Shown here one piece after another: positions 20,636-33,129 of a DNA stretch of 52,087 nucleotides; position 1 is the first letter of the stretch; each line of letters opens with the position of its first letter. Under the pieces are notes generated by a model. That model saw nothing but the letters and a program-made list of their open reading frames with translations. It did no database searches and had not been told where the DNA came from. Made by a program: the position numbers and the translations under genes. Origin of the DNA: Cyanobacteriota bacterium (GTDB lineage: Bacteria > Cyanobacteriota > Cyanobacteriia > PCC-6307 > Cyanobiaceae); the NCBI GenBank assembly GCA_027620015.1, contig JAQCGH010000010.1, positions 1 through 52,087 of the forward strand, given 5' to 3'.

Positions 20636-22510
20636 TCAGGCTGCGACGAGTACATCTCTCACTAGGCGTACCATGCTGCGTTCGGCCAGCCCCTTCGCTA
20701 GTTGAACTCCCATTTGGCGTAGTTCTGGTTCCCCCATTAGGCGTGGCAGGCGGCGCAGCAGCATCTGGGGTTCGAAACCTGGCAGGGCTTTGAGTATTCC
20801 CATCAACTGGCGCACTGGCTCGAGGTCCAGCAGGGGTTCACTCGCTTCACTTAGCCGTTGACGGCGCAGACCTGGGGGTTGGAAAAGCTCTGGCAGGCGC
20901 TTGCCTATGCGAAGGGTGGTTTGCCAGGCCATGGCATCCACGCGACCCACCATGGCATCCACCAACTGTTGACGAAGTAGCCCGCCATTCGCTGAGAAAA
21001 GAAAGCTCAGCACCTGATCGAGCAGGCTCTCTAGATCGAGCTGGGCTCCTTGGGAGGCGCTAGCGATCAGGTTGTCTAGTCGTTGCCAACGAAAGATGTC
21101 ACCGTCGAAGAGCATCTCTTTGAGGCTCTGGCGCAGGGTGGGATCGGGGTCTTCCATCAGCCGCCGGGCGAAGTAGGGGTAGGCAGCGCCAAGGATCTTG
21201 AATTGGGGATCAACGCTCAGGGCGATGCCTTCCAGGGTCACCAGCGAGCGGATGATCAAGGCGTAATAGGGCGGCACTTGGAAGGGAAACCGATACATAA
21301 CTCCGGATAGGTCATCTGTTACCGCCTTAAAATCCATGCGGCTAACTCCCTGCTCGATCGCTTGGCCGAAGACTTTTTCAAAGGCCGGCACTATTGGTTC
21401 GAGGTTTACGTCTTCTGCCAGGAAGCCCAGGCTGACGAAATCCTTACTCAGTTTGCTGAAACTACGATTTACTAGGTGTACAACCGCCTGAATAAGGCCG
21501 GTGCGTGATTCACGGCTCACCTCGCTCATCATGCCGAAGTCGAGGTAGGCGAGCCGGCCATCGGCCATAGCCAATAAATTGCCGGGGTGGGGGTCAGCGT
21601 GGAAAAAGCCGTGTTCCAGTAATTGCTGCAGGCTGCAATTAACACCCACGTTCACCATGTCATCTGGGTCTACGCCGATGCCTCGTACAGCTTCAAGATT
21701 GGTGAGCTTCACCCCCTCCATCCATTCCATGGTGAGCACTCGGCGGCTCGTTGCCTGGTGGTATATGCGCGGAACTGTTATACGGGGATTGTGGGCATGT
21801 AATTCAGCGAAACGCTCGGCATTGGCAGCTTCATTGAAGTAGTCCATCTCCTCAAAGACCCGCTTGCCCAGTTCATCGATCAAGGCCACCAGGTCGGAGC
21901 GGATTAGCCCAACGTTTTGGTTTAGCCAGGAAGCGATGTTGCGCACGATGTAGAGGTCGAGCGTGATCTGTTCCCGCAAACCTGGGCGCTGCACCTTTAC
22001 GGCTACTAGCTGGCCCCCCTTAAGCACGCCTTTGTGTACCTGCCCCAGCGAAGCTGCTGAGATGGGCTCGGCGTCGAGTTGCTCGTATATATCGAGCACT
22101 GCAGCGCCTAGGTCATCTTCGATGCAGGCCATCGCCAGGGCGGAGTCGAAGCCTGGCAGCTGGTCTTGCAGCTGGGCAAGTTCCTCAAGCAGCATCGGCG
22201 GCACGATGTCGGGCCTGGTTGATAGGGCCTGGCCGGCTTTGATGAAAGCTGGGCCCAGCGAAGCCACCAGATCTGCTGCTTCCTTGGAGCGGGACCTGAC
22301 TACTTCTTTAGATTTGAGGCGCCCGATGAGCCAGTCAAATGCCACCCCAAGTAGGTAGAGCCCAATTGGCACCAGCGTTTGCCACAGGCGCCGGAATAGC
22401 CGTTGCGGGTGGCCGGTGTAAATCCGGGTGATGGCGGCTGGGTCATAGCTCAGCAGGCCAGCGGCTTCCAGAAAGTCGCCCAACTCAGCTTGGTTGTTGT
22501 CGGGATCCAT
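20636..22510 (-). CDS. ABC1/UbiB family atypical kinase
   Basis: Protein kinase-like protein of the ABC1K/UbiB/AarF family, 624 residues. The family KxGQ motif is KAGQALSTRPDIVPP; the ATP-binding region has AASLGQVHKG and VAVKVQRPG, and the catalytic part has HADPHPGNLL and LDFGMMSEV. A hydrophobic segment near residue 50 may anchor it. Relatives act in quinone or prenyl-lipid metabolism and photosynthetic membrane homeostasis; the exact substrate is not shown here. It is divergent from recN, with a 108-bp gap. Confidence 0.92.
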   Translation of the reverse strand: MDPDNNQAELGDFLEAAGLLSYDPAAITRIYTGHPQRLFRRLWQTLVPIGLYLLGVAFDWLIGRLKSKEVVRSRSKEAADLVASLGPAFIKAGQALSTRPDIVPPMLLEELAQLQDQLPGFDSALAMACIEDDLGAAVLDIYEQLDAEPISAASLGQVHKGVLKGGQLVAVKVQRPGLREQITLDLYIVRNIASWLNQNVGLIRSDLVALIDELGKRVFEEMDYFNEAANAERFAELHAHNPRITVPRIYHQATSRRVLTMEWMEGVKLTNLEAVRGIGVDPDDMVNVGVNCSLQQLLEHGFFHADPHPGNLLAMADGRLAYLDFGMMSEVSRESRTGLIQAVVHLVNRSFSKLSKDFVSLGFLAEDVNLEPIVPAFEKVFGQAIEQGVSRMDFKAVTDDLSGVMYRFPFQVPPYYALIIRSLVTLEGIALSVDPQFKILGAAYPYFARRLMEDPDPTLRQSLKEMLFDGDIFRWQRLDNLIASASQGAQLDLESLLDQVLSFLFSANGGLLRQQLVDAMVGRVDAMAWQTTLRIGKRLPELFQPPGLRRQRLSEASEPLLDLEPVRQLMGILKALPGFEPQMLLRRLPRLMGEPELRQMGVQLAKGLAERSMVRLVRDVLVAA

Positions 22511-22606
22511 GGGAGTTGGGCGGGCAAAGTACCGCTGAGGCGCACCAACCCCCTTCTAAACGAATCCCACTGCCGCTACGGTCTAAGGGGTGTCACGGTC
22601 CGGTTA

Positions 22607-22613
22607 GCGGAGG
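22607..22613 (+). promoter_or_regulatory. Shine-Dalgarno site that fixes the recN start
   Basis: GCGGAGG ends 5 bases before the GTG at 22619 and decides this start over longer upstream frames. Confidence 0.7.
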
Positions 22614-22618
22614 CCGAA

Positions 22619-24307
22619 GTGCTTACGGGACTGCGCCTCAGCAACATCGCCCTGATTGAGCGGCTGGAGCTCAGCTTCAGTAAGGGTTTCACGGTGCTGA
22701 CTGGTGAGACGGGAGCAGGTAAATCGATCCTGCTTGATGCCCTCGATGCCCTTTTGGGTGGCGCCCAGGGCAGTGCCGGCGCTCGGCTGCTGCGCCGAGG
22801 TGCTGAGTGCGGCACGATCGAGGCCAGCTTCAGCCTTTCGCCCCCTTTGCAGGCTTGGTTGCAGCAGCAGGAGCTGGAAGTTGAGGAGGGCGAACTGCTG
22901 CTTTCGCGCGAATGGCGCCTTACGGAGGAGCGCCTGAGCAGTCGCAATCGACTTAATGGCGTGGTGGTGAGCCGGGCCCAGATCCAGGAGCTGCGCCCCT
23001 TGCTGCTCGATCTCACCGTTCAGGGCCAAACCCAGCAGCTGGCGCGGCCGGGTCAGCAGCGCCGCTGGCTTGATCGCTTTGGTGGCGAAGCCCTTCCACA
23101 TTTGTTGGAGCCGGTGACGGCGGCCTGGCGCCACTGGAAAAAGGCGGCGGCGACGCTGGAGCAGGCTCGCAGCGACTGGGACCGACTGCAGCAGCAGCGC
23201 GCTGCCCAGGAGCAGCTGCTGGCCGACCTTGAGGCGGCCCAGCTGCATGATCCCCAAGAGCGCCAGCAGCTCCAAAACGAGGAAAACCGCCTCGCCCATG
23301 GGGTGCGGCTGCAGGAAGGGGTGATGGTTTTGGTGGGCCGCTTGCTGGAGGGTGCAGAACAGGCGCCTTCGGTGCTTGATCACCTGGCCGCTTGCGAGCA
23401 GGAGCTGCTGCAGATGGAGGCCTTAGATGGCGGCGTCAGCGAGCTACGCAGCCGCTGCAGCGATGGTTTGGCGGCGTTGCAGGATCTGGCCCGAGACCTG
23501 GATCGCTATGGATCTTGTCTTGATAGCGATCCAGAAAGCCTGGCGGAGCTGCAGGAGCGCATGGCCCAGCTCAAGGCCCTGGAACGCCGGCATGGCCAAG
23601 AATTGGCTGGCTTGATCGCCCTGCGCGATCGCCTGCGGCAGCAACTGGCCCCTGGCGGCGGCGAAGCTTCCCTGGAGGCCCTGGAGCTGGCGGAGCAGCA
23701 AGCTCGCCAGCTCCGCGATCAGGCCAACGCCGCTCTCAGCGCCGCCCGCCGCGAGGCCGCCGCTGCCCTTGAGCAGCAACTGATGCAGGCATTGCGGCCG
23801 ATGGGTTTGGCCAACGTGAGCTTCGCGGTGGCGATTGCACCAGCGCCAGCGGGGGAGGAGGGAGCCGATGCGGTGCAATTTCAGTTTTCTGCCAACCCGG
23901 GTGTGCCCCTGGCGCCTCTGGCTGAGGTGGCCTCAGGCGGTGAGATGTCACGCTTTCTTCTGGCTCTGAAAACCTGTCTGGCGGCGGCAGACCAGCACGT
24001 CACCCTGCTGTTTGATGAGATCGACACGGGAGTTAGTGGCCGGGTGAGCGGCGCTATGGCCGAGTTGCTGGCCCGCCTGGCTAAGCAGCGTCAGGTGTTT
24101 TGCGTCACCCACCAACCCCTGGTGGCCGCGGCGGCAGACCACCACTTCCGCGTCTCCAAACAGGTGAAGGAGGGGGTCACCCATACGCGGGTGTCCCACC
24201 TGCGGGACATCCAGGCCCGTCAGGCGGAGCTGGCCGAACTGGCGGGGGGCGATTCCGGCGAGGCCCGCAGCTATGCCGCCAGCTTGCTGGATCAACACGG
24301 TCGCTAG
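22619..24307 (+). CDS. recN: DNA repair protein RecN
   Basis: SMC-like ATPase used in repair of double-strand breaks, 562 residues. The Walker A motif GETGAGKS is at residues 29-36. A long Gln/Leu/Glu-rich coiled coil fills the middle, and the C-terminal half has the signature EVASGGEMSRFLLALK and the Walker B LLFDEIDTGVSG, then VTHQPLVAAAADHHFRV. The start is the GTG at 22619, where RecN homologues begin, with a good Shine-Dalgarno; an ATG far upstream at 22403 would overlap the divergent kinase gene. uvrA follows 75 bp downstream. Confidence 0.94.
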   Translation: MLTGLRLSNIALIERLELSFSKGFTVLTGETGAGKSILLDALDALLGGAQGSAGARLLRRGAECGTIEASFSLSPPLQAWLQQQELEVEEGELLLSREWRLTEERLSSRNRLNGVVVSRAQIQELRPLLLDLTVQGQTQQLARPGQQRRWLDRFGGEALPHLLEPVTAAWRHWKKAAATLEQARSDWDRLQQQRAAQEQLLADLEAAQLHDPQERQQLQNEENRLAHGVRLQEGVMVLVGRLLEGAEQAPSVLDHLAACEQELLQMEALDGGVSELRSRCSDGLAALQDLARDLDRYGSCLDSDPESLAELQERMAQLKALERRHGQELAGLIALRDRLRQQLAPGGGEASLEALELAEQQARQLRDQANAALSAARREAAAALEQQLMQALRPMGLANVSFAVAIAPAPAGEEGADAVQFQFSANPGVPLAPLAEVASGGEMSRFLLALKTCLAAADQHVTLLFDEIDTGVSGRVSGAMAELLARLAKQRQVFCVTHQPLVAAAADHHFRVSKQVKEGVTHTRVSHLRDIQARQAELAELAGGDSGEARSYAASLLDQHGR

Positions 24308-24312
24308 AACAA

Positions 24313-24348
24313 CTCCCCTTACTGGTCTTTGCCCATGGCAAGGGGGAG
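24313..24348 (+). other. inverted repeat between recN and uvrA
   Basis: CTCCCCTT at 24313-24320 can pair with AAGGGGGAG at 24340-24348, giving an 8-bp stem with a loop of about 19 bases. No T-run follows. It may be an mRNA stability or partial termination element, or chance. Confidence 0.3.
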
Positions 24349-24382
24349 CATCCGTAGAATTATCAGCTCATGAGCCGACTGG

Positions 24383-27409
<3,027 letters not shown>

Positions 27410-27422
27410 AGCATTACCAATT

Positions 27423-28418
27423 TCAGGGCTCTGGCTGTTGACCGTCTAACTCGGCGAAATTGCTATTTCCGTTGGGCATCCAGTAGCTCAGGTCGTTGTG
27501 CCAGAACAGGCGGCCAGGTAGTTTCTGGGTGCTCAGTTTTGTGCTGGCCATTGCGGAGATCAGTTGGCCTATCTCCACTGGTGAAAGATCGGTTTTTATG
27601 TCTTCGCCGGCGACTTTTAGTAGCTCCGGTAGTTGAACGAGGGTGGAGGGCTGGGCCAGTTTGCTAAATACCTTTGCCAGCACTAGTTTCTGACGCTCCA
27701 TACGACCTAGATCGCCCATCTCGTCATGGCGGAAGCGGAGGAATCCCTCAAGTTGCTCTCCCTTAAGTACCTGCAGCCCTGGATAAAGGTCGATGTAAAG
27801 GTTCTGAGCATTGTCTACGTAATACATCCGTTTTGGCACCTCAACTTCAACTCCACCAATGGCATCGGCCAGATTCTCCACAGCGCGCAGATTCACCCGC
27901 ACGTAGCGATCTACCGGAGCACCCAGCAGGTTGGTGAGTTCCTGCTTAAGGGTTCCCATGCCGCCAAATGCATAGAGGGCATTTGCTTTAACTATTCCGA
28001 ACTCGGTCGATTCCACGAAGGTGTCACGTGGCACCTGGGTTAGCTGGGTTGTGCCGTCCTCTAACTGCACCGTAAACATCACATCTGTGTTGTAGCCAAC
28101 CTTGTCTGTGCCGATCACAACAATGCGTCGGTTACCTATTCCGAATGGGTTGATCAGGCTGGGTCCGTGCAACATTGCAGCCCAAACTCCTGAGGCCATT
28201 TGCGGCAGGGGCCCGGCAAGTCCATAGCCCAGACCGATACCCAGCAAGAAGGCCAGAAATGGCGGCTTACGGCGTCGAAGTTTTGTCGGTGTTTTGGCTT
28301 CGTAGCTGGTTGTCGGCTTTGTTTTAGTTAACTCGCGACGGTTATGCAAATCGGTAATCACAGTCCCGAGATTGCTCTCACGTCGGCTGCGACGCGGGCG
28401 GGGCTGGGCCTGGCTCAT
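27423..28418 (-). CDS. LytR-CpsA-Psr (LCP) family protein
   Basis: Membrane-anchored enzyme of about 331 residues; LCP proteins attach glycopolymers to peptidoglycan. A basic N-terminal tail is followed by one membrane segment (around FLAFLLGIGLGYGLAGPL) and an extracytoplasmic LCP domain with TDVMFTVQ, TQVPRDTFV, GGVEVEVPKRMYY and FLRFRHDEMGDLGRMERQ, which contain the conserved Arg and Asp residues. The ATG at 28418 is chosen because AGGAG stands 5 bases upstream; a GTG at 28439 lies further out. The glycopolymer substrate is unknown. Confidence 0.9.
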   Translation of the reverse strand: MSQAQPRPRRSRRESNLGTVITDLHNRRELTKTKPTTSYEAKTPTKLRRRKPPFLAFLLGIGLGYGLAGPLPQMASGVWAAMLHGPSLINPFGIGNRRIVVIGTDKVGYNTDVMFTVQLEDGTTQLTQVPRDTFVESTEFGIVKANALYAFGGMGTLKQELTNLLGAPVDRYVRVNLRAVENLADAIGGVEVEVPKRMYYVDNAQNLYIDLYPGLQVLKGEQLEGFLRFRHDEMGDLGRMERQKLVLAKVFSKLAQPSTLVQLPELLKVAGEDIKTDLSPVEIGQLISAMASTKLSTQKLPGRLFWHNDLSYWMPNGNSNFAELDGQQPEP

Positions 28419-28423
28419 ATCGG

Positions 28424-28428
28424 CTCCT
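28424..28428 (-). promoter_or_regulatory. Shine-Dalgarno site of the LCP gene
   Basis: AGGAG on the minus strand, 5 bases before the ATG at 28418, selects this start over the GTG at 28439. Confidence 0.7.
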
Positions 28429-28485
28429 ATTGAGAGCACCTTAAGGGCTGTATCCCTGTTGCACCAGGGGGTCAGCGCCTCTTGT

Positions 28486-29703
28486 TCAGTTTGAGGCCCG
28501 CACCTGGATGTGGGCTGCGGCCGCGTCTGCTTTGAGGCGTGCTTCAGCCTCGCTACTGCCGCGGGCTAGTGCTACACCCATGCGTCGCTGGGGGCGGGCT
28601 TGCTGCTTGCCGAAAAGCAGCACTTCGGTGTCGGATGCACTGAGGGCCTCCGCCACACCGCTGTAGGAGACCGCTGCTCCCTCACTGTTGGCCAGAATCA
28701 CCCTGCTGGCAGCGGGTCCCAGGCTGTGGATCGACGTGATCGGCAGGCCCAGCACCGCTCGCAGGTGCAGTTCGAATTCGCTGAGGTTCTGGCCAACCAG
28801 CGTCACCAGGCCGGTGTCATGGGGGCGCGGTGAGAGCTCGGAGAAAACCACTTCAAGCTCATCTGGCTGATCGGGGCTGCTGCTTGGCTGCTTGCACAGG
28901 AAAAATTCAACGCCAAATAGGCCAGCGCCGCCCAGGTTGTCTGTGATGCTGCGGGCCATGGCTTCTGCTTCCGCCAGAGCGGCGGCTGGCATTTGGGCTG
29001 GCTGCCAGCTGCATTGGTAGTCGCCCCGCGCCTGAATGTGGCCGATCGGCGGGCAGAAGAGCGTTGGCCCTTGCCACTGCTTCACGGTGAGCAGGGTGAT
29101 TTCGAGCTCGAAGTGCAGGAACTCCTCCACGATCACCAGCGTTCCGGCACCTCGGGCACCCGCCATAGCTGCTTCCCAGGCGGCGGCAATCTCTGCTGGG
29201 CCCCGCACCACGCTCTGGCCCTTGCCTGAAGAGCTCATCACCGGTTTGACCACCACGGGCCAGCCCAGGACGGCAGCGGCGCTTGCCAGTTCACTGGCGC
29301 TGCTGGCATAGGCGAAGCGGGCTGTGCGCAGCCCCAGCTCAGTGGCCGCCAGGTCGCGGATGCGGTCGCGATTCATGGTCACGGCCGTGGCCCGAGCGGT
29401 GGGAATCACGCAGATGCCTTCCGCCTCCAGCTCCGCCAGGGCATCCACCGCTAGGGCTTCTATCTCTGGAATCACCAGATCGGGCCGGTGCTGGCGCACC
29501 ACCGCCTTGAGGGCTTCTGGGTCGGTCATGGCGACCACCTCAGCGACATCAGCCACCTGCATCGCCGGAGCGTTGGCGTAGCGATCCACAGCGATCACCC
29601 GGCAGCCGAGCCGCTGGGCTGCGATGGCCACCTCCTTGCCCAGCTCACCGCTGCCGAGCAGCATCAAGGTGGCGGGAAGAGTGGCAGGGGTGGGAAGGGT
29701 CAT
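28486..29703 (-). CDS. purT: formate-dependent GAR transformylase (PurT)
   Basis: ATP-grasp enzyme that formylates glycinamide ribonucleotide using free formate instead of 10-formyl-tetrahydrofolate. Recognisable parts are MLLGSGELGKEVAIAAQRLG, PEIEALAVDAL, VVKPVMSSSGKGQSV, FGVEFFL and VFSELSPRPHDTGLVTL. The start at the ATG at 29703 gives 405 residues, close to E. coli PurT (392); longer frames add an unrelated leader. Its formate could come from PurU, encoded at 40288-41160. It is divergent from a small membrane-protein gene. Confidence 0.94.
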   Translation of the reverse strand: MTLPTPATLPATLMLLGSGELGKEVAIAAQRLGCRVIAVDRYANAPAMQVADVAEVVAMTDPEALKAVVRQHRPDLVIPEIEALAVDALAELEAEGICVIPTARATAVTMNRDRIRDLAATELGLRTARFAYASSASELASAAAVLGWPVVVKPVMSSSGKGQSVVRGPAEIAAAWEAAMAGARGAGTLVIVEEFLHFELEITLLTVKQWQGPTLFCPPIGHIQARGDYQCSWQPAQMPAAALAEAEAMARSITDNLGGAGLFGVEFFLCKQPSSSPDQPDELEVVFSELSPRPHDTGLVTLVGQNLSEFELHLRAVLGLPITSIHSLGPAASRVILANSEGAAVSYSGVAEALSASDTEVLLFGKQQARPQRRMGVALARGSSEAEARLKADAAAAHIQVRASN

Positions 29704-29755
29704 GGTGGTAAGACAGCAAGATGGAACTGATCTTTTTGCACACCGGGGCTTGTTG

Positions 29756-29929
29756 ATGGCTTGGCTGTTGAAATTGCCCTTCGGTTTCAGTACGGCTGGG
29801 GACGCTGCCAATGGCCTGTTATTCGGCTGGGACATCGCCACCTTGCAGAAGTGGGCCCTGATCTATCTAGGTCTTTCCTCCCTGGCTTTTGTGGTGGTGT
29901 GGCTGGTGGGCTATCTGCGTCGCAACTGA
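29756..29929 (+). CDS. small single-pass membrane protein, unknown
   Basis: A 57-residue protein with one strong membrane helix near its C-terminus (around WALIYLGLSSLAFVVVWLVG) and a short basic end, LRRN. I do not recognise it. The start is taken at the ATG at 29756, where the hydrophobic/aromatic composition begins; the frame is open further upstream over the purT start but looks non-coding there. Its TGA is immediately followed by the stop of the convergent 78-residue gene. A real gene is likely but not certain. Confidence 0.5.
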   Translation: MAWLLKLPFGFSTAGDAANGLLFGWDIATLQKWALIYLGLSSLAFVVVWLVGYLRRN

Positions 29930-30166
29930 TTAGTTCAGCAACGTCAGCTGCCGCACCGGCGATTCCTCGTTGATGAAGCCATAGGCCTCAAATACGTTTG
30001 GATCTGGGTGGGTGATGTGCTGGCCATCGCTGTGGCGCTCCAGCTGAAAGCCTTCGCTGGCCATGCGGCGCATCAGGGCAGCGGCCTCCTCGAAGCGGGC
30101 AGCCATAGCTGCCAGGCTGGCGCAGTCGGAGCTCAGACCGGTGTCTTTCCAGGTGAAGTAAGCCAT
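29930..30166 (-). CDS. conserved small picocyanobacterial protein
   Basis: A 78-residue soluble protein beginning MAYFTWKDTGLSSDCASL, with a helix rich in Ala, Met and Arg (ARFEEAAALMRRMASEGF) and a C-terminus ending SPVRQLTLL. I recall similar short proteins in picocyanobacteria but know no function. It lies 22 bp downstream of mraY in the same direction and may be co-transcribed with it. Confidence 0.7.
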   Translation of the reverse strand: MAYFTWKDTGLSSDCASLAAMAARFEEAAALMRRMASEGFQLERHSDGQHITHPDPNVFEAYGFINEESPVRQLTLLN

Positions 30167-30188
30167 GGGTGTTAGGCGAGGGCAGGGC

Positions 30189-31259
30189 TTAAGGCAGCAG
30201 CACTAAACCCAATCCCACCAGTAGCAGGCTGGCGAGCCAGAAGCGGATCACGACCATTTGTTCGTTGAGCCCACCAAGTTCGAAGTGGTGATGTAGGGGC
30301 GCCATCTTGAACAGCCGTCGGCCCTGGCCGGTGGCTGGGTCTTTGGTGGCCTTAAACACCCACACCTGCAGGATCACCGATAGTGATTCCGCCAGGAACA
30401 CGCCGCCCATCAGCAGAAGAGGCCAGAGACTATTGGAGAGCAAGGCGACGGCGCTTAGGGCTGCCCCCATTGCCAGTGAGCCGGTGTCGCCCATGAACAC
30501 TCGAGCCGGGTGGCGGTTGTGGACCAGAAAGCCCAACCAGCAGCCGGCCATCGCAGCGCAGAAACCTGCCATAGCTGCATCTCCTTCGTGGCCGCGCAGC
30601 ATCAGCTGCAGCCCCATGCCTGCAAACACCACTGCGCCGCAACCTGCAGCTAGGCCGTCGAGGCCATCGGTGAGGTTGGTGGCGTTGCTTTCGGCCATAA
30701 ACACAAACAACCCCAGCGGCCAGATCAGCAAACCGATCGGCAGCACCCAGCCCAAGGGCAGGGCGATGTCGCCAGGGGAGTCCCCACCCAGCCACTGCCC
30801 TGCTGCTGCCCAGATCAGAAACGCCAGGGCCGCGCCGGCCTGGAGCAGCAATTTGCTCAGGGGCGTGAGGCCCGTGTTGGTACCGCGGGTGAGGCTGCGC
30901 CAGTCATCAATGGCGCCGATAGCCATGTAGGCCAGGGTTACGGCGGCAACAGCAAGCAGTCGCGGATCGTTCGGGCTTAGCAGGCCACCCACCAGCACCC
31001 CTACGGGAACCACCAGCAGCCCGCCCATGGTGGGAGTGCCCGCTTTGCTGAGGTGGCCCTGGGGCCCCTCTGCGCGAATCACCTGGCCGAGCTTGAGTTG
31101 GCGCAGTCTCGGCACCCCCCAACCGGTGACTCCCGCGCTGATCAGGCCGGCAGCCAGCAGCGGCATGCTGAGCTGGGCCGCGCCGCTGAGCCAGTCGCAC
31201 AGCAGAAAGGCCAGCAGTACCAAACCGCTAAGCAGGGCAGCAGGGGTTGAAACAACCAA
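30189..31259 (-). CDS. mraY: phospho-MurNAc-pentapeptide transferase MraY
   Basis: Integral membrane enzyme making lipid I from UDP-MurNAc-pentapeptide and undecaprenyl phosphate. About ten membrane helices are visible. Conserved catalytic segments are the DDW of [39 protein letters not shown] and [10 protein letters not shown]. The length of 356 residues is typical. The start is a TTG at 31259, the first plausible codon before the first helix; it is uncertain. The gene stands alone, not in a mur cluster, as is usual in cyanobacteria. Confidence 0.94.
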   Translation of the reverse strand: MVVSTPAALLSGLVLLAFLLCDWLSGAAQLSMPLLAAGLISAGVTGWGVPRLRQLKLGQVIRAEGPQGHLSKAGTPTMGGLLVVPVGVLVGGLLSPNDPRLLAVAAVTLAYMAIGAIDDWRSLTRGTNTGLTPLSKLLLQAGAALAFLIWAAAGQWLGGDSPGDIALPLGWVLPIGLLIWPLGLFVFMAESNATNLTDGLDGLAAGCGAVVFAGMGLQLMLRGHEGDAAMAGFCAAMAGCWLGFLVHNRHPARVFMGDTGSLAMGAALSAVALLSNSLWPLLLMGGVFLAESLSVILQVWVFKATKDPATGQGRRLFKMAPLHHHFELGGLNEQMVVIRFWLASLLLVGLGLVLLP

Positions 31260-31299
31260 GGGAAAGGGAAGGCGACCTCCCCAGTTTCCCCTGCGGAAC

Positions 31300-31575
31300 T
31301 CAGTCTTCCCAGTCTTCGTTTTGTTGTTCGTCGTCCTTGTTGTAGTCCTCCTTCTCGCCCATCAACGCCGAAAGCTCTTCCTCTTCCACCGTGCTCACTT
31401 CGGTGCTGGCGGTTTCTTCATCCGCTACCAGGCGGCCACTGCTCTCTAGCCAGCTCAGCAGATCGGGCTCATCGCGCAGGGGTAGCACCGGGGCTGGGTC
31501 GCTGCGCCGGTAGCGCGTTAGCGAGGGATTAATTGTGTCCAGTCGATTGCTGTCACTGGTCGCGAGTGTGCTCAT
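31300..31575 (-). CDS. DUF3134-like conserved protein
   Basis: A 91-residue soluble protein with a conserved core, [18 protein letters not shown] then [13 protein letters not shown], and a highly acidic C-terminus. The core resembles the cyanobacterial DUF3134 family; the function is unknown. It lies just upstream of mraY in the same direction (40-bp gap) and is divergent from the small membrane-protein gene before argG. Confidence 0.75.
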   Translation of the reverse strand: MSTLATSDSNRLDTINPSLTRYRRSDPAPVLPLRDEPDLLSWLESSGRLVADEETASTEVSTVEEEELSALMGEKEDYNKDDEQQNEDWED

Positions 31576-31665
31576 GCGTGCGCCTACCGGTAGCTGGGTC
31601 TGGGGCTAGGCCCATACAGACCAATCAGTCACCATAGCTGCAAAGCAAATGCAGCATTTCAGCCC

Positions 31666-31899
31666 ATGCCTATCAGCAGCCAAAAGCCCAGACCCTTAGT
31701 CGGGGTGCTGAGGGTCTGGCTCCTGGCTCTGGCAATCAGTGCAGCCCTCGCCGCAGCGGGCGAGCGCTGGCCCCAACCCTTGCCCCTGCTGCAGGGCGTG
31801 GTCTGGCTGCTGGTAGGCCTGCCGCCCCTTCTAATGGGGTTGTGGTTGCTGACCCACTGGTCCCTGCCACACCCTGACAAGGGAGAATCGAGCAACTGA
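31666..31899 (+). CDS. small two-helix membrane protein before argG
   Basis: A 77-residue protein with two membrane segments (around VWLLALAISAALAAAG and VVWLLVGLPPLLMGLWLL) and a polar C-terminus. I do not recognise a family. It starts at the ATG at 31666 without a clear Shine-Dalgarno and ends 18 bp before argG, so the two are probably co-transcribed. Confidence 0.65.
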   Translation: MPISSQKPRPLVGVLRVWLLALAISAALAAAGERWPQPLPLLQGVVWLLVGLPPLLMGLWLLTHWSLPHPDKGESSN

Positions 31900-31905
31900 A
31901 CGCAT

Positions 31906-31912
31906 GGAGAGG
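31906..31912 (+). promoter_or_regulatory. Shine-Dalgarno site of argG
   Basis: GGAGAGG, 5 bases before the ATG at 31918, favours this start over the TTG directly before it. Confidence 0.7.
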
Positions 31913-31917
31913 CATTG

Positions 31918-33129
31918 ATGGGTCGGGCGAAGAAGGCGGTGCTGGCCTATTCCGGCGGCGTAGACACCAGCGTCTGCATTCCCTACCTGAAGCAGGAGTG
32001 GGGAGTCGAGGAGGTGATCACCTTCGCTGCCGACCTAGGTCAGGGCGACGAGCTGGAGGCAATTCGCCAGAAGGCGCTCGATTCAGGGGCAAGCCAGTCG
32101 ATCGTGGGCGATCTGATTGAGCCCTTCATTACCGAATTCGCCTTCCCGGCTATCCGGGCTAATGCCCTTTATGAAGGCCGCTATCCCCTCTCAACCGCCC
32201 TTGCCCGGCCCCTGATTGCGAGGCGACTAGTTGAGATTGCCCGCGAGGTGGGCGCAGATGCGGTCGCCCACGGTTGCACCGGTAAGGGCAACGATCAGGT
32301 GCGCTTCGATGTGGCTATCGGCGCCCTAGCCCCTGACCTCAAGGTGCTCACCCCGGCGCGGGAGTGGGGCATGAGCCGAGAGCAAACCATCGCCTATGGA
32401 GAGCGCTGTGGGATTCCCTCGCCGGTGAGCAAGAAGTCGCCCTATTCGATAGACCTCAACCTGCTGGGTCGCTCGATCGAAGCCGGCCCTTTAGAGGATC
32501 CCAACGTGGAGCCGCCCGAGGAGATCTACGCCATGACTGTTTCGGTTGAGGCCGCGCCGGATCAGGCCCAGAGCGTTGAAATCGGCTTTGAGCAGGGCAA
32601 CCCTGTGAGCATCGATGGCCTGCGCCTCGATCCGGTGAGCTTGATTCGTCAGGCAAATGCCCTGGCGGGGAGCCACGGCTTCGGCCGCCTCGACATGGTC
32701 GAAAACAGGGTTGTTGGTATCAAGAGCAGGGAGATCTACGAAACTCCTGGACTGCTGCTGTTGATCAAGGCCCACCAAGAGCTTGAAAGCCTCACCCTGG
32801 CGGCCGATGTTCTGCGCACTAAGCGCCAGCTCGAACAGCAGTGGGCAGATCTGGTTTATCAGGGCCTTTGGTACGGGCCACTCAAGGATGCGCTTGATGG
32901 CTTTATGGATCGCACCCAACAAACCGTGAACGGCACGGTGCGGCTGAAGTTGCACAAGGGCAATGCCACCGTGGTCGGCCGCAGCAGTGCCAGCCACAGC
33001 CTCTTCGTGCACGATATGGCCACCTACGGCGCCGAAGATCAGTTCGACCACAAGGCAGCTGAGGGCTTTATCTACGTGTGGGGCCTGCCAACCCGCCTTT
33101 GGGCGGCCAACCAGCGCCGGCGGCCCTAG
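31918..33129 (+). CDS. argG: argininosuccinate synthase
   Basis: ATP-dependent joining of citrulline and aspartate, the step before ArgH in arginine synthesis. The PP-loop SGGVDTS is at residues 12-18, followed by [14 protein letters not shown] and [17 protein letters not shown]. Its 403 residues are the normal length for the type I enzyme. The start is the ATG at 31918, behind a good Shine-Dalgarno. The stop TAG overlaps the stop of the convergent 114-residue gene through one CTAG. Confidence 0.97.
   Translation: MGRAKKAVLAYSGGVDTSVCIPYLKQEWGVEEVITFAADLGQGDELEAIRQKALDSGASQSIVGDLIEPFITEFAFPAIRANALYEGRYPLSTALARPLIARRLVEIAREVGADAVAHGCTGKGNDQVRFDVAIGALAPDLKVLTPAREWGMSREQTIAYGERCGIPSPVSKKSPYSIDLNLLGRSIEAGPLEDPNVEPPEEIYAMTVSVEAAPDQAQSVEIGFEQGNPVSIDGLRLDPVSLIRQANALAGSHGFGRLDMVENRVVGIKSREIYETPGLLLLIKAHQELESLTLAADVLRTKRQLEQQWADLVYQGLWYGPLKDALDGFMDRTQQTVNGTVRLKLHKGNATVVGRSSASHSLFVHDMATYGAEDQFDHKAAEGFIYVWGLPTRLWAANQRRRP

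Noticed and set aside
22511-22618. LexA-type SOS box before recN
   Set aside because: No AGTACT-like palindrome in the gap; SOS control cannot be supported.
22604-23383. 259-codon open frame antisense to recN
   Set aside because: It mirrors the recN coding sequence in a GC-rich genome, has Gln/Leu-rich low-complexity translation and matches no family.
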